From Fictibacillus terranigra (GTDB lineage: Bacteria; Bacillota; Bacilli; Bacillales; Fictibacillaceae): a stretch of 64,000 bases of DNA. How positions within the stretch are numbered: position 1 is the first letter of the stretch; every line of letters begins with the position of its first letter. This document shows positions 1 through 8,539 of the stretch, piece by piece. The notes under the pieces are model-generated. The model was given only the letters and a program-made list of their open reading frames with translations. It was not told where the DNA came from and ran no database searches. The stretch is from contig NZ_JAUHLN010000001.1 in the NCBI RefSeq assembly GCF_030412265.1, positions 1,240,001 through 1,304,000 of the forward strand. The letters run 5' to 3'. The translations under genes and the position numbers were made by a program.

Positions 1-949
1 TGGTCGAGGAAAGAATTTTTGGTTCGGCCAGCTGCCGCTGTATAATGACCACGCCATAGAGAACAGAGAGCCCGACCGTTAACGGATAATCTCCGGAAAC
101 AAAGGTATAGGCAATCCAGGGCATGAAGACGGCTCCGGTTCCCAAATAGGGCAGAAGATCCACAGCGCCGATTAACAAAGCAATTGTGATGGCATATTCT
201 ATCCGAAGCAGCAATAGGCCGATCAATACAATAAAGGCTGTTATTGAGATAAGTGTCAGCTGCGCTTTGGCAAAACCAAACAATGCCTTGCGCAGTTCAA
301 TGTAAACGGTTCGGGTGCTCGCCATCCATTTATCAGAAGAGATCTTTCGCAGGTATCCAGAAAAACGATACCAGTCTTTGCAAATAAAAAAGGCCGCAAG
401 AATGGAAAATACAAGTACGGTAACAATGCTCGGCAGACTGACAAGCACAGTGGAGATCCAGTTGACCGTTTGTTGAGCCAAATTGCTTACGGTTGTTGTG
501 ATGTGTGTTCCGACCGCATCAATATTTTTCATGATCGTCTGCTGATGCCCGTCATCCAAGTTATTAAACATACGGTTGATGTCATTATAGAGGGGGAGGA
601 TTTTCTCCTTGAAACAGATTTCCATGTATTGTACCAGTATTTTACTGTACGTAGGAAGAACGTGTGCCAGATAAGCAAATCCGGTGAAAATTTCCCGCAT
701 CAGGAGCAACACAGCTCCTGCCAATGTTGCGATAAGCAGAAGCAGAGCCGTAAAAACAGCGAAGCCTCGATGCATTCTCCCCTTTTCTTCTAAAAAGTTA
801 ACGAATGGATTGATCGACATGGCGATGATTCCGCCAAGGATAAAAGGGTAAGTTACTTTGGAAAGAAAAAAACAGGCAAGTAAGACAATGGAAAATAAAC
901 ATACTATGAGAAAAAAGCGCAGAATACGGTGCAAATAGTCATTGTTCAT
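1..949 (-). CDS. ytvI: Sporulation integral membrane protein YtvI (AI-2E transporter family), 3' end cut by window
   Basis: An uninterrupted minus-strand frame runs from an ATG at 949 to the window edge, about 316 codons, so the C-terminus is missing. The product is very hydrophobic: one or two membrane segments within the first 45 residues, a soluble middle part (about residues 95-145), then more segments, the layout of the AI-2E/PerM permease family. YtvI is the family member that precedes ytwI-citZ in Bacillus and is assigned to sporulation; its substrate is unknown. The ATG at 949 has a GGTGA extension of the ribosome site about 6 nt away; an in-frame ATG at 961 is possible but has a poor site. 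It is divergent from ytwI with only about 50 bp between them. Family call is firm; the name rests on synteny. Confidence 0.8.
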   Translation of the reverse strand, partial: MNNDYLHRILRFFLIVCLFSIVLLACFFLSKVTYPFILGGIIAMSINPFVNFLEEKGRMHRGFAVFTALLLLIATLAGAVLLLMREIFTGFAYLAHVLPTYSKILVQYMEICFKEKILPLYNDINRMFNNLDDGHQQTIMKNIDAVGTHITTTVSNLAQQTVNWISTVLVSLPSIVTVLVFSILAAFFICKDWYRFSGYLRKISSDKWMASTRTVYIELRKALFGFAKAQLTLISITAFIVLIGLLLLRIEYAITIALLIGAVDLLPYLGTGAVFMPWIAYTFVSGDYPLTVGLSVLYGVVIIQRQLAEPKILSST

Positions 950-1002
950 ATCCTTCACCATCCGTTCAGATCACTACATAAATAGAGAGAAGGTTACCTA
1001 TC

Positions 1003-1461
1003 ATGCAGTCAACATTGTTTTTGATCATCCTGCTGGCCATTGGAATCATAGCGAAGAACCAGTCGTTAATCATTGCTCTTGCCGTGTTGCTTGTCCTTAA
1101 ATTCACAGGGATCGGGGATAAGGTCTTTCCTCTGATTCAGCAGAAAGGCATCAACTGGGGCGTAACCATCATCACGATTGCTGTGCTGATTCCAATCGCT
1201 ACAGGGGACATCGGATTTAAACAGCTGCAGGAAGCCTTAAAATCATCATTTGCTTGGATTGCTTTGCTTTCCGGAATTTTTGTTGCGCTTATCGCATCAA
1301 AAGGAATAACGCTTCTGCAGAACGATCCTCATATTACAGCAGCTCTTGTTTTCGGCACCATTCTAGCTGTAGCTTTCTTAAACGGCGTAGCGGTAGGTCC
1401 TCTTATCGGGGCAGGAATTGCGTATATCGCTATGAAAATTGTCGAATTTTTCAGTGCTTAA
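1003..1461 (+). CDS. ytwI: DUF441 / UPF0756 membrane protein (YtwI-like)
   Basis: A 152-residue, almost entirely hydrophobic protein with about four membrane spans (roughly residues 3-40, 50-66, 82-100 and 110-150). Length and hydrophobic pattern match the UPF0756 family, whose B. subtilis member YtwI sits at this same place before citZ. Function is unknown. ATG at 1003 has a GAGAAGG ribosome site 9 nt upstream. It is transcribed toward citZ but separated from it by 190 bp containing a promoter, so it is probably not in the citZ operon. The overlapping frame at 1254-1511 is a shadow. Confidence 0.8.
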   Translation: MQSTLFLIILLAIGIIAKNQSLIIALAVLLVLKFTGIGDKVFPLIQQKGINWGVTIITIAVLIPIATGDIGFKQLQEALKSSFAWIALLSGIFVALIASKGITLLQNDPHITAALVFGTILAVAFLNGVAVGPLIGAGIAYIAMKIVEFFSA

Positions 1462-1511
1462 ACAACGAAAAAAGGCATTTCCATTCACAAAGCCCTGTTT
1501 ATTGTTTATAA

Positions 1512-1540
1512 TTGACTTATATGTACGATTTCCTTTAAAT
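1512..1540 (+). promoter_or_regulatory. Probable sigma-A promoter of citZ
   Basis: TTGACT at 1512-1517, a 17-bp spacer and TTAAAT at 1535-1540. The start point would fall near 1547, inside the inverted repeat described next, giving a leader of about 100 nt. Confidence 0.55.
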
Positions 1541-1544
1541 AGTC

Positions 1545-1581
1545 TACATTTCTTAAAAGGCTAGAAATGTAAGCTCTTACG
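1545..1581. promoter_or_regulatory. Inverted repeat and cre-like site in the citZ control region
   Basis: A perfect 9-bp inverted repeat (TACATTTCT, 9-bp gap, AGAAATGTA; 1545-1571) lies just after the predicted -10. Overlapping it, 1568-1581 (TGTAAGCTCTTACG) resembles a CcpA cre site with two departures from the consensus. In B. subtilis citZ is repressed by CcpA and CcpC, so operators are expected here; which protein binds which element cannot be told from sequence. Confidence 0.4.
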
Positions 1582-1650
1582 TATAAGAGTTTTATGGTTT
1601 TGTGCTTTTCTATTAAAGGAGAAAGAGATTCTAGAAAGGGAGAGATAACC

Positions 1651-2766
1651 ATGACAGCAACAAGAGGATTAGAAGGTGTAGTGGCTACAACCTCATCTGT
1701 CAGCTCAATCATTGATGATGTACTGACATACAGAGGGTACAGCATTGACGACTTGGCAGACCACGCAACATTTGAGGAAGTAGTATATTTATTGTGGAAT
1801 GGAAAACTTCCTAACGAAAAGGAATTGGAGCAGTTTAAAGCAGAGCTTGCTGAACAAGCGGCTGTATCTGATGATTTAATCAAACAATTGAAATCGCTTC
1901 CTTTAAAAGGAGTTCACCCGATGGCGATTCTTCGTACAGCGGTTTCCTTGCTTGGAATGTACGATGAAGATGCAGAAGACATGACTAAAGAAGGAAATTA
2001 CAAAAAAGCGGTTAAACTACAGGCACAGATTTCAACAGTGGTTACAGCGTTTGCAAGGATCCGTGAAGGCCAAGAGCCTGTTTCTCCACGCAAAGATTTA
2101 GGCCTTGCAGCTAACTTCCTTTACATGCTGACAGGCAAAGAACCAGACGAAGTGGCAGTGGAAGCATTTAATAAAGCATTGGTTCTTCATGCAGACCATG
2201 AACTGAATGCTTCAACATTTACTGCACGTGTTGCTGTAGCAACGCTTTCTGATATGTACTCCGGTGTAACTGCTGCGATCAGTGCGTTAAAAGGGCCTCT
2301 TCACGGAGGAGCAAACGAGCAGGTGATGAAGATGCTCAGCGAAATCAACAGTGAAGAGAACGTGGAAACTTACCTGAGAAAGGCCATTGACAACAAACAA
2401 AAAATCATGGGCTTCGGACACCGTGTATACAAAAATGGCGACCCGCGCGCCAAACATCTTCGTGAAATGAGCAAACAGCTTACAACAACAACAGGCGAAG
2501 AGAAATGGTATAAAATGTCTGTCAGATTAGAAGAGCTGCTAAAAGAAGAAAAAGGACTGCTTCCAAACGTAGACTTCTATTCTGCCAGCGTATACCACAG
2601 CCTTGGCATTCCTCACGATATCTTTACACCGATCTTTGCGGTGAGCCGTGTATCCGGTTGGATTGCCCATATTCTTGAGCAGTATGAAAACAATCGCTTG
2701 ATTCGTCCGCGTGCAGATTATACCGGACCTTCCATGCAAAAGTACATTCCAGTTTCTGAACGCTAA
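1651..2766 (+). CDS. citZ: Citrate synthase II
   Basis: A 371-residue type I citrate synthase that condenses acetyl-CoA and oxaloacetate at the entry of the TCA cycle. Catalytic motifs are present: His in HGGANEQV (about residue 222), His in GFGHRVYK (about residue 261) and Asp in PNVDFYS (about residue 312). The frame is open further upstream, but ATG at 1651 has an AAAGGGAGAG ribosome site 7 nt away and gives the usual family length and N-terminus. First gene of the citZ-icd-mdh cluster, as in B. subtilis; hairpins after citZ and icd suggest graded rather than uniform expression of the three genes. Confidence 0.96.
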   Translation: MTATRGLEGVVATTSSVSSIIDDVLTYRGYSIDDLADHATFEEVVYLLWNGKLPNEKELEQFKAELAEQAAVSDDLIKQLKSLPLKGVHPMAILRTAVSLLGMYDEDAEDMTKEGNYKKAVKLQAQISTVVTAFARIREGQEPVSPRKDLGLAANFLYMLTGKEPDEVAVEAFNKALVLHADHELNASTFTARVAVATLSDMYSGVTAAISALKGPLHGGANEQVMKMLSEINSEENVETYLRKAIDNKQKIMGFGHRVYKNGDPRAKHLREMSKQLTTTTGEEKWYKMSVRLEELLKEEKGLLPNVDFYSASVYHSLGIPHDIFTPIFAVSRVSGWIAHILEQYENNRLIRPRADYTGPSMQKYIPVSER

Positions 2767-2777
2767 TGGTCAGTAAG

Positions 2778-2807
2778 AAAAGAGAAGAGGGGTTCCTCTT
2801 CTCTTTT
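2778..2807 (+). terminator. Hairpin between citZ and icd
   Basis: A perfect 13-bp stem (AAAAGAGAAGAGG / CCTCTTCTCTTTT) with loop GGTT. The T-tract after it is poor, so it may be a partial terminator or an RNA-stabilising 3' end. Confidence 0.5.
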
Positions 2808-2864
2808 GAAGGTTATTTTAGTAGGATAGAAAAGTAAGAGATTTTAGATAGGAGGACGAGCAAC

Positions 2865-4133
2865 ATGTCAAATGGAGAGCGTATTACAGTAGATAACGGG
2901 GTATTAAACGTACCTAACCAGCCGATCATCCCTTTTATTGAGGGAGACGGGACTGGCCCTGATATTTGGGCGGCAGCGTCACGTGTCTTGGAGGCAGCAG
3001 TAGATAAAGCATACAATGGCGAAAAGAAAATCGTCTGGAAGGAAGTTCTTGCCGGGGAGAAAGCATTCAACGAGACAGGCGAATGGCTTCCATCCGAAAC
3101 ACTTGATGTGATCCGCGATTACATAATCGCTATTAAAGGACCTCTTACCACGCCTGTTGGCGGAGGAATCCGTTCATTAAACGTGGCACTTCGCCAAGAA
3201 TTGGACTTGTTCACTTGTCTTCGTCCGGTTCGTTATTTCCAAGGTGTACCTTCACCTGTAAAACGTCCGGAAGATACGGATATGGTGATCTTCCGTGAAA
3301 ACACTGAAGATATTTACGCGGGTATCGAGTATGCAAGCGGATCTGATGAAGTGAAGAAGGTTATTTCTTTCCTGCAGGAAGAAATGGGAGTAAAGAAAAT
3401 CCGCTTCCCTGAAACTTCCGGTATCGGAATCAAGCCCGTTTCTTCTGAAGGAACAAAACGTTTGGTTCGTGCTGCCCTTCAGTACGCGATCAGCGAAGGG
3501 CGCAAGAGCTTAACGCTTGTCCACAAAGGAAACATCATGAAATTTACAGAAGGTGCATTCAAAAACTGGGGTTATGAGCTTGCTGAACAAGAATTCGGCG
3601 ATAAAGTATTCACTTGGGCTCAATACGACCGCATTGCTGAAGAACAAGGGAAAGACGCAGCTAACAAAGCACAAGCTGACGCAGAGGCTGCAGGCAAAAT
3701 TATCGTTAAAGACTCTATCGCTGATATTTTCCTTCAGCAGATCCTTACTCGTCCTGCAGAATTTGATGTTGTTGCGACAATGAACCTGAATGGTGACTAC
3801 ATTTCTGATGCGCTTGCGGCACAAGTAGGCGGAATCGGAATCGCGCCTGGAGCTAACATCAACTATGAAACTGGCCATGCGATCTTCGAAGCTACTCATG
3901 GTACAGCTCCTAAATATGCAGGACTGGATAAAGTTAACCCTTCTTCTGTTATTCTATCTGGTGTTTTAATGCTGGAGCACCTCGGATGGCAAGAAGCAGC
4001 TAAACTCATTACTTCTGCTATGGAAAAAGCTATTGCCGGCAAAGTTGTTACTTATGACTTCGCACGTTTGATGGACGGTGCTACAGAAGTAAAATGTTCT
4101 GAGTTTGCTGACGAACTCATCAGCAATATGTAA
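2865..4133 (+). CDS. icd: Isocitrate dehydrogenase (NADP+)
   Basis: A 422-residue NADP-dependent isocitrate dehydrogenase converting isocitrate to 2-oxoglutarate. The start of the isocitrate/isopropylmalate dehydrogenase fold is visible at [13 protein letters not shown], the substrate loop with its Ser at [12 protein letters not shown] (about residue 105), the arginine-rich [11 protein letters not shown], and [13 protein letters not shown]. Length matches the bacterial homodimeric enzyme (about 420). ATG at 2865 has a TAGGAGG ribosome site. It lies 98 bp after citZ and 77 bp before mdh, the conserved Bacillus TCA cluster. Confidence 0.96.
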   Translation: MSNGERITVDNGVLNVPNQPIIPFIEGDGTGPDIWAAASRVLEAAVDKAYNGEKKIVWKEVLAGEKAFNETGEWLPSETLDVIRDYIIAIKGPLTTPVGGGIRSLNVALRQELDLFTCLRPVRYFQGVPSPVKRPEDTDMVIFRENTEDIYAGIEYASGSDEVKKVISFLQEEMGVKKIRFPETSGIGIKPVSSEGTKRLVRAALQYAISEGRKSLTLVHKGNIMKFTEGAFKNWGYELAEQEFGDKVFTWAQYDRIAEEQGKDAANKAQADAEAAGKIIVKDSIADIFLQQILTRPAEFDVVATMNLNGDYISDALAAQVGGIGIAPGANINYETGHAIFEATHGTAPKYAGLDKVNPSSVILSGVLMLEHLGWQEAAKLITSAMEKAIAGKVVTYDFARLMDGATEVKCSEFADELISNM

Positions 4134-4139
4134 TTAAAA

Positions 4140-4163
4140 TTGGCCCCGGTCCTCCGGGGCCAA
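4140..4163 (+). terminator. GC-rich hairpin after icd
   Basis: A perfect 10-bp stem TTGGCCCCGG / CCGGGGCCAA with loop TCCT. No clear T-tract follows, so attenuation or mRNA processing between icd and mdh is as likely as termination. Confidence 0.5.
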
Positions 4164-4210
4164 TTCCTAAATTTTGAAAAAAAGAACCAAGATTATTGGA
4201 GGGATTCCTT

Positions 4211-5152
4211 ATGGCAGTAAACTCACGCAAAAAGATTTCAGTCATTGGTGCAGGTTTTACTGGAGCAACAACCGCATTTATCGCAGCTCAAAAAGAACTT
4301 GGGGATGTAGTGCTTGTTGACATTCCTCAAGCAGAGAATCCTACTAAAGGGAAAGCGCTGGACATGCTGGAAGCAAGCCCTGTACAAGGATTTGATGCGA
4401 ATATCATTGGTACTTCCAATTATGAAGATACAAAAGATTCCGATGTGGTCGTTATTACTGCAGGAATCGCACGTAAACCCGGCATGAGCCGTGATGATCT
4501 TGTGAACACAAATGCGAAAGTCATGAAAAGCGTTACACAAGAAATCGTGAAGTATTCTCCCAACACAGTAATCATCGTTCTGACAAATCCTGTTGATGCG
4601 ATGACTTACACGGTTCTTAAAGAATCAGGTTTCCCGAAAAGCCGAGTGATCGGACAGTCTGGAATCCTTGATTCGGCTCGTTTCCGTACGTTTATCTCCC
4701 AAGAATTGAACCTTTCTGTTAAAGACATCACCGGTTTTGTTCTTGGCGGGCATGGAGATGACATGGTGCCGCTCGTACGATACTCCTATGCAGGCGGAAT
4801 CCCATTGGAAAAATTAATTCCTCAAGATCGTCTGGATGCGATTGTTGAACGTACTCGCAAAGGCGGCGGAGAAATTGTCAACCTCCTAGGAAACGGAAGC
4901 GCTTATTATGCTCCTGCTGCTTCCTTGGTAGAAATGGTAGAAGCGGTACTTAAAGACCAAAGACGTGTTCTTCCAACGATCGCTTATCTCGAAGGCGAAT
5001 ACGGCTATAACGGGATTTGCCTAGGTGTTCCAACAATCGTAGGCGGCAACGGACTTGAAGAAATCATTGAACTTGAATTAACAGCTGATGAAAAGGCAGC
5101 GCTGGATCGTTCTGCAGAATCTGTTAAAAGTGTAATGAATGTTTTAGCATAA
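4211..5152 (+). CDS. mdh: Malate dehydrogenase (NAD+)
   Basis: A 313-residue LDH-like malate dehydrogenase that oxidises malate to oxaloacetate. The Rossmann glycine motif is GAGFTG, with Asp in VVLVDIP for NAD binding. Substrate arginines lie in [11 protein letters not shown] (about residue 85) and the catalytic pair is DSARFR plus His in [10 protein letters not shown] (about residue 180). ATG at 4211 follows GGAGGG at 4198-4203 and gives the family N-terminus; an ATG 15 nt upstream is less likely. Last of the citZ-icd-mdh cluster. Confidence 0.96.
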   Translation: MAVNSRKKISVIGAGFTGATTAFIAAQKELGDVVLVDIPQAENPTKGKALDMLEASPVQGFDANIIGTSNYEDTKDSDVVVITAGIARKPGMSRDDLVNTNAKVMKSVTQEIVKYSPNTVIIVLTNPVDAMTYTVLKESGFPKSRVIGQSGILDSARFRTFISQELNLSVKDITGFVLGGHGDDMVPLVRYSYAGGIPLEKLIPQDRLDAIVERTRKGGGEIVNLLGNGSAYYAPAASLVEMVEAVLKDQRRVLPTIAYLEGEYGYNGICLGVPTIVGGNGLEEIIELELTADEKAALDRSAESVKSVMNVLA

Positions 5153-5159
5153 ATCGTTT

Positions 5160-5195
5160 GATTAAAAGGTTCGGGCGATCCCGAATCTTTTAATC
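5160..5195 (+). terminator. Terminator after mdh
   Basis: A long stem, GATTAAAAGGTTCGGG paired with CCCGAATCTTTTAATC around loop CGAT, followed by an A-rich rather than T-rich stretch. Confidence 0.6.
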
Positions 5196-5205
5196 AAAAA
5201 AGAAA

Positions 5206-5219
5206 TGTAAGCGTTTACT
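5206..5219. promoter_or_regulatory. cre site (CcpA operator) before the MaoC-like gene
   Basis: TGTAAGCGTTTACT matches the catabolite-responsive element pattern TGWNANCGNTNWCW at every fixed position. It sits 27 bp before the start codon and after the mdh hairpin, so CcpA could block read-through from mdh or block a local promoter. Confidence 0.65.
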
Positions 5220-5245
5220 TAAGGAGTAATGAGGGGTGGCCATTT

Positions 5246-5722
5246 ATGTTATTAGGAAAAAAACGTAAACTGGGCAGAAATATAGAAGAGATCCAAGCAG
5301 GGGAAAAACTAGAAATGTCCGAAACGATTGAAGATAAAGATCTGCTCTTATACCTTGGACTTACCAACGATAACAACCCATTATTCATCCAGCATGATTA
5401 TGCATCCATGACTCCATTCAAAAAACCAATTGTTCCGCAGATTCTGCTGACCGGGATGATAACAGCCGCGGTGTCCAAATATTTGCCTGGTCCCGGAAGC
5501 AGCATTAAAAAACAATCACTGTCATTCCCGAAACCTGTTTATCATTACGGCAAAGTGAATTTCCTGTTTGAAGTGACAGAAATCAACCAGTCGGCACATT
5601 CCATCATGATGAAAGTAGAAGGGAAAAATGAGAAAAACGAGCTGGTCATTATAGGGGACCTGGAAATATGTCCTCCTTATCCGCCTAAATCTATTACATC
5701 AAATACGCTGGAAAACTTTTAG
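5246..5722 (+). CDS. MaoC-like hotdog-fold protein
   Basis: A 158-residue protein resembling MaoC/(R)-specific enoyl-CoA hydratases. The hydratase signature region is LTNDNNPLFIQHDYA (about residues 39-53): the catalytic Asp and the NP turn are present, but the position normally occupied by catalytic His (D-x-N-P-x-H) is Phe. The later PIVPQILLTGM and SFPKPVYHYGKV segments fit the hotdog core. ATG at 5246 follows a GAGGGGTGG ribosome site. It stands alone between mdh and phoP, with its own terminator and a cre site upstream. It may be a non-catalytic or altered-specificity acyl-CoA binder; the substrate is unknown. Confidence 0.7.
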   Translation: MLLGKKRKLGRNIEEIQAGEKLEMSETIEDKDLLLYLGLTNDNNPLFIQHDYASMTPFKKPIVPQILLTGMITAAVSKYLPGPGSSIKKQSLSFPKPVYHYGKVNFLFEVTEINQSAHSIMMKVEGKNEKNELVIIGDLEICPPYPPKSITSNTLENF

Positions 5723-5744
5723 ACCGGGCGACCGGTCTTTTTTT
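5721..5744 (+). terminator. Terminator of the MaoC-like gene
   Basis: AGACCGG, loop GCGA, CCGGTCT then seven T. The stem begins inside the stop codon. Confidence 0.85.
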
Positions 5745-5853
5745 ATTTAAACAAACAAAAGATTTTGTTGGCATGAAGTGGTGTCTTGCTTCAGAACCCG
5801 AGGACGAAAATTGAAATCTAATTTCGACTTAAATGTCTGAATTCAGAAACTCC

Positions 5854-5890
5854 AGCGCTTGTCGGCTTAAACAGGCGCTTCGGTTTTTCT
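5854..5890 (+). terminator. Second terminator-like hairpin before phoP
   Basis: AGCGCTTGT (5854-5862) pairs with ACAGGCGCT (5871-5879) with one G-U, followed by TCGGTTTTTC. No gene is visible between 5745 and 5853, so it either belongs to a small unannotated transcript or is a remnant of an intergenic repeat. Confidence 0.5.
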
Positions 5891-5897
5891 TTTAAAA

Positions 5898-5961
5898 TTT
5901 ACAAACTTTACGAAATCTTTAATCTAGCCCTTTTGTGCTTCGAAGAAAAAAATAGTATGAT
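5898..5961 (+). promoter_or_regulatory. phoPR promoter with partial PhoP boxes
   Basis: TTGTGC (5933-5938), a 17-bp spacer and TATGAT (5956-5961) form a sigma-A promoter. Upstream lie TTTACA (5898), TTTACG (5907) and TTTAAT (5918), resembling the TT(A/T/C)ACA PhoP repeats, two of them 11 bp apart. Autoregulation by PhoP, known in B. subtilis, would fit. Confidence 0.5.
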
Positions 5962-6005
5962 TGTAATGAAAATGGTGAAACGTAAATAAAAAAGGGTGGG
6001 AAAAG

Positions 6006-6716
6006 ATGAGCCAGAAAATCATGGTAGTCGAGGACGAATTATCGATCTCAACATTATTACAATTTAATTTAGAACAAGCTGGTTTTGAAGTGATCACCGC
6101 TATGGATGGACGAAAGGGCCTTGAATTAGCAGAAATGGAAAAGCCGGATTTAATCGTTCTTGATCTTATGCTTCCTGAAATGGATGGTCTCGAGGTCTGT
6201 AAAAATCTGAGACAAAAGCAGCTTTTTATTCCCATTCTCATGCTGACTGCAAAAGATGATGAATTTGATAAGGTACTAGGGTTGGAATTAGGCGCAGATG
6301 ACTATATGACAAAGCCGTTCAGCCCCCGTGAAGTAGTTGCCCGTGTGAAAGCGATCCTCCGTCGGACAAAGCAGGCAGCAATTGAAGAGCCTGCTCCACC
6401 AGAGGAACCAGAGAAGCTGACGATCGGCGAGGTAGAAGTCTATCCCGAGAACTATGAAGCTTTCTACAAAGGCACTGCACTTGAACTGACCCCGAAAGAG
6501 TTCGAGCTGCTCGTCTACCTTTCAAAGAATAAAAACCGGGTGCTCACCCGTGAACAGCTCCTGTCTGCTGTTTGGAACTATGACTTTGTCGGAGATACTA
6601 GGATTGTGGATGTGCACATCAGCCACTTGCGGGAAAAAATCGAAGAAAATACCCGAAAGCCGATTTATATCAAAACCATCAGGGGGATGGGCTATAAGCT
6701 TGAGGTTCCGCAATAA
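6006..6716 (+). CDS. phoP: Phosphate regulon response regulator PhoP
   Basis: A 236-residue OmpR-type response regulator. The receiver domain (about 1-120) has the acidic pocket VVEDE, phospho-acceptor Asp in VLDLMLPEMDG (about residue 52), Thr in MLTAKD and Lys in YMTKPF. The winged-helix DNA-binding domain (about 138-236) contains LTPKEFELLVYL and DVHISHLREKIE. It binds TT(A/T/C)ACA repeats when phosphorylated by PhoR. ATG at 6006 follows AAGGGTGGG. The stop overlaps the phoR start by one base (TAATG), implying translational coupling. Confidence 0.93.
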   Translation: MSQKIMVVEDELSISTLLQFNLEQAGFEVITAMDGRKGLELAEMEKPDLIVLDLMLPEMDGLEVCKNLRQKQLFIPILMLTAKDDEFDKVLGLELGADDYMTKPFSPREVVARVKAILRRTKQAAIEEPAPPEEPEKLTIGEVEVYPENYEAFYKGTALELTPKEFELLVYLSKNKNRVLTREQLLSAVWNYDFVGDTRIVDVHISHLREKIEENTRKPIYIKTIRGMGYKLEVPQ

Positions 6717-8455
6717 TGCCAGATTTTAAAAACCGGGTACTTTCTTTTTTCCTGGTTGGAATTATGCTTGTGTTCATCCTGCTCGCTCTGATTGTCGGGG
6801 GTCTGGTGCACTATACTGTTAAGGAAAAACGTCTGCAATCCTACCAGCGTGAACTCCAGCTGGTTTCCCTTTCGGCTCTAAACCGTGATCCAGTTTTTCT
6901 GGAAAAGCTGCTGAACCGAGCGGAGAAGGATTTAGGAGGTAAGGTTCTTTATCTATCTCCTAAAGGAAAGGTTTTGGCGCAGTCACAAAATGAGAAAGAA
7001 GCTGTTCCCGAAGAGCCGTTAAGAGGATTGGCCGATTATAAAGGAAACTCTCTGGCTGCTACAAAAGATATCGACCGCATGATTTATACTCTTCCTGTAA
7101 AAAATCAAGCGTCTGAATCAATTAAGGGGTATGTCCAGCTTGTTATTCCTGAAAAGACAGCCAACGGCACTGAGCGGTCCATATGGCTTGCCATGTCTCT
7201 TGGTTTTATCATCAGCTTAATTATTGTTCTCTTCGTATCGATCCGTGTACTGAATCGGATCGTGAAGCCAGTCGAGGAGGCGACAAGCACCGCGAAGGAG
7301 CTGGCAAGAGGGAATTTTAAGGCGAGAACCTATGAATATAAAGGCGATGTAGGGGAACTGAACTTCTCCTTAAATGTACTCGCCCGAAATCTCGAGAAGA
7401 TGACAAAATCCTATGAATCACAGCAAGACCGTTTAAAGACCCTGATTGAAAACATGGGCAGCGGATTGATTTTGATCGATTCTGACGGCTATATAACGAT
7501 TGTTAACCGGGCATTCAAAGAAATTTTTAAAGAGTATACCGATTCATGGACCGGCCACTTGTTTCATGACGTATTTCCATATAATGAGATTACAAAGATC
7601 GTTGAAGATACGTTTATTATGGAAACCAACATCCGGAAGCAAGTCGTGCTTCCTATTCATATTGAGAGAAAGAACTTTGATATTTACAGCGCTCCGGTCC
7701 TCAATAGTCTTGGAAAACTTCGCGGCATTGTTCTTGTGTTTCATGACATTACTGAATTGAAAAAACTGGAACAAATGAGAAAGGATTTTGTTGCAAACGT
7801 TTCTCATGAATTAAAAACACCGGTTACTTCACTAAAGGGTTTTGCTGAAACCTTATTGGACGGGGCAGACGGCAATCCGGAAATCCGCAAAAAGTTTCTT
7901 ACGATCATGTGGAAAGAGAGTGACCGGCTGCAGCATCTTATCCAGGATCTGCTTGATCTGTCAAAAGTGGAACAAGGCTTTTCCTTGAACCTGCAAAAGG
8001 TGAATCTCGCGACGATCGTTGAAGAAGTGATGCTCATGCTGGAAACAAAAACACAGGAGAAAGAGATAAAGATCAAGTATTCTGCAGAAGGGAATACCGT
8101 GATTGAAGGGGATTCGCCGAGGTTAAAGCAAGTGTTCATCAATCTAATCAATAACAGCCTAAACTATACGCCAAAAGGCGGCAGGGTAACTATCCGTTTG
8201 AAGGAAAGCAGTGAAAAAGTGACCTTCAGTGTATCCGATACAGGAATCGGCATTCATAAAGAGGAAATATCACGGATCTTCGAACGGTTTTACAGAGTAG
8301 ACAAGGCGAGAAGCAGAAACTCCGGCGGTACAGGCCTCGGCCTCGCGATTGTCAAGCACTTGGTAGAAGCCCACAGAGGGCGTATCCATGTAAAAAGCAA
8401 GCCGGGGGAAGGTTCAACGTTTACACTGGTCTTTAAAAAAGAATTTAATGCGTGA
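6716..8455 (+). CDS. phoR: Phosphate sensor histidine kinase PhoR
   Basis: A 579-residue membrane sensor kinase partnering PhoP. Two membrane segments (about residues 8-30 and 157-178) bracket an extracytoplasmic domain; HAMP follows (about 180-235), then a PAS domain (about 240-340). The dimerisation helix carries phospho-accepting His in VSHELKTPVTSL (about residue 363), and the ATPase part has the N box NLINNSLNY, G1 DTGIGI and G2 GTGLGLAI. Length matches B. subtilis PhoR. ATG overlaps the phoP stop. The intergenic region after it carries a PhoP box array. Confidence 0.93.
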   Translation: MPDFKNRVLSFFLVGIMLVFILLALIVGGLVHYTVKEKRLQSYQRELQLVSLSALNRDPVFLEKLLNRAEKDLGGKVLYLSPKGKVLAQSQNEKEAVPEEPLRGLADYKGNSLAATKDIDRMIYTLPVKNQASESIKGYVQLVIPEKTANGTERSIWLAMSLGFIISLIIVLFVSIRVLNRIVKPVEEATSTAKELARGNFKARTYEYKGDVGELNFSLNVLARNLEKMTKSYESQQDRLKTLIENMGSGLILIDSDGYITIVNRAFKEIFKEYTDSWTGHLFHDVFPYNEITKIVEDTFIMETNIRKQVVLPIHIERKNFDIYSAPVLNSLGKLRGIVLVFHDITELKKLEQMRKDFVANVSHELKTPVTSLKGFAETLLDGADGNPEIRKKFLTIMWKESDRLQHLIQDLLDLSKVEQGFSLNLQKVNLATIVEEVMLMLETKTQEKEIKIKYSAEGNTVIEGDSPRLKQVFINLINNSLNYTPKGGRVTIRLKESSEKVTFSVSDTGIGIHKEEISRIFERFYRVDKARSRNSGGTGLGLAIVKHLVEAHRGRIHVKSKPGEGSTFTLVFKKEFNA

Positions 8456-8456
8456 A

Positions 8457-8515
8457 TTTACAAAATATTAACACTGCATTTGTTCAGGCTTAACAGTTTA
8501 TCGTTATGCTATAAC
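8457..8515 (+). promoter_or_regulatory. Four-repeat PhoP box and -10 element
   Basis: TTTACA (8457), TTAACA (8468), TTTGTT (8479) and TTAACA (8490) start exactly 11 bp apart with 5-bp spacers, the arrangement bound by phosphorylated PhoP in B. subtilis; the third repeat is degenerate. TATAAC at 8510-8515 could be the -10, placing the boxes at about -65 to -27, typical of PhoP-activated promoters. A terminator begins only about 20 nt after the predicted start point. Confidence 0.6.
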
Positions 8516-8539
8516 TATCCTTTTTCAGTACCCCCTTTA

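Noticed and set aside
470-793. 107-codon plus-strand frame at the left end
   Set aside because: It lies opposite ytvI, whose minus-strand frame is continuous and encodes a recognisable membrane protein; the plus frame has no ribosome site.
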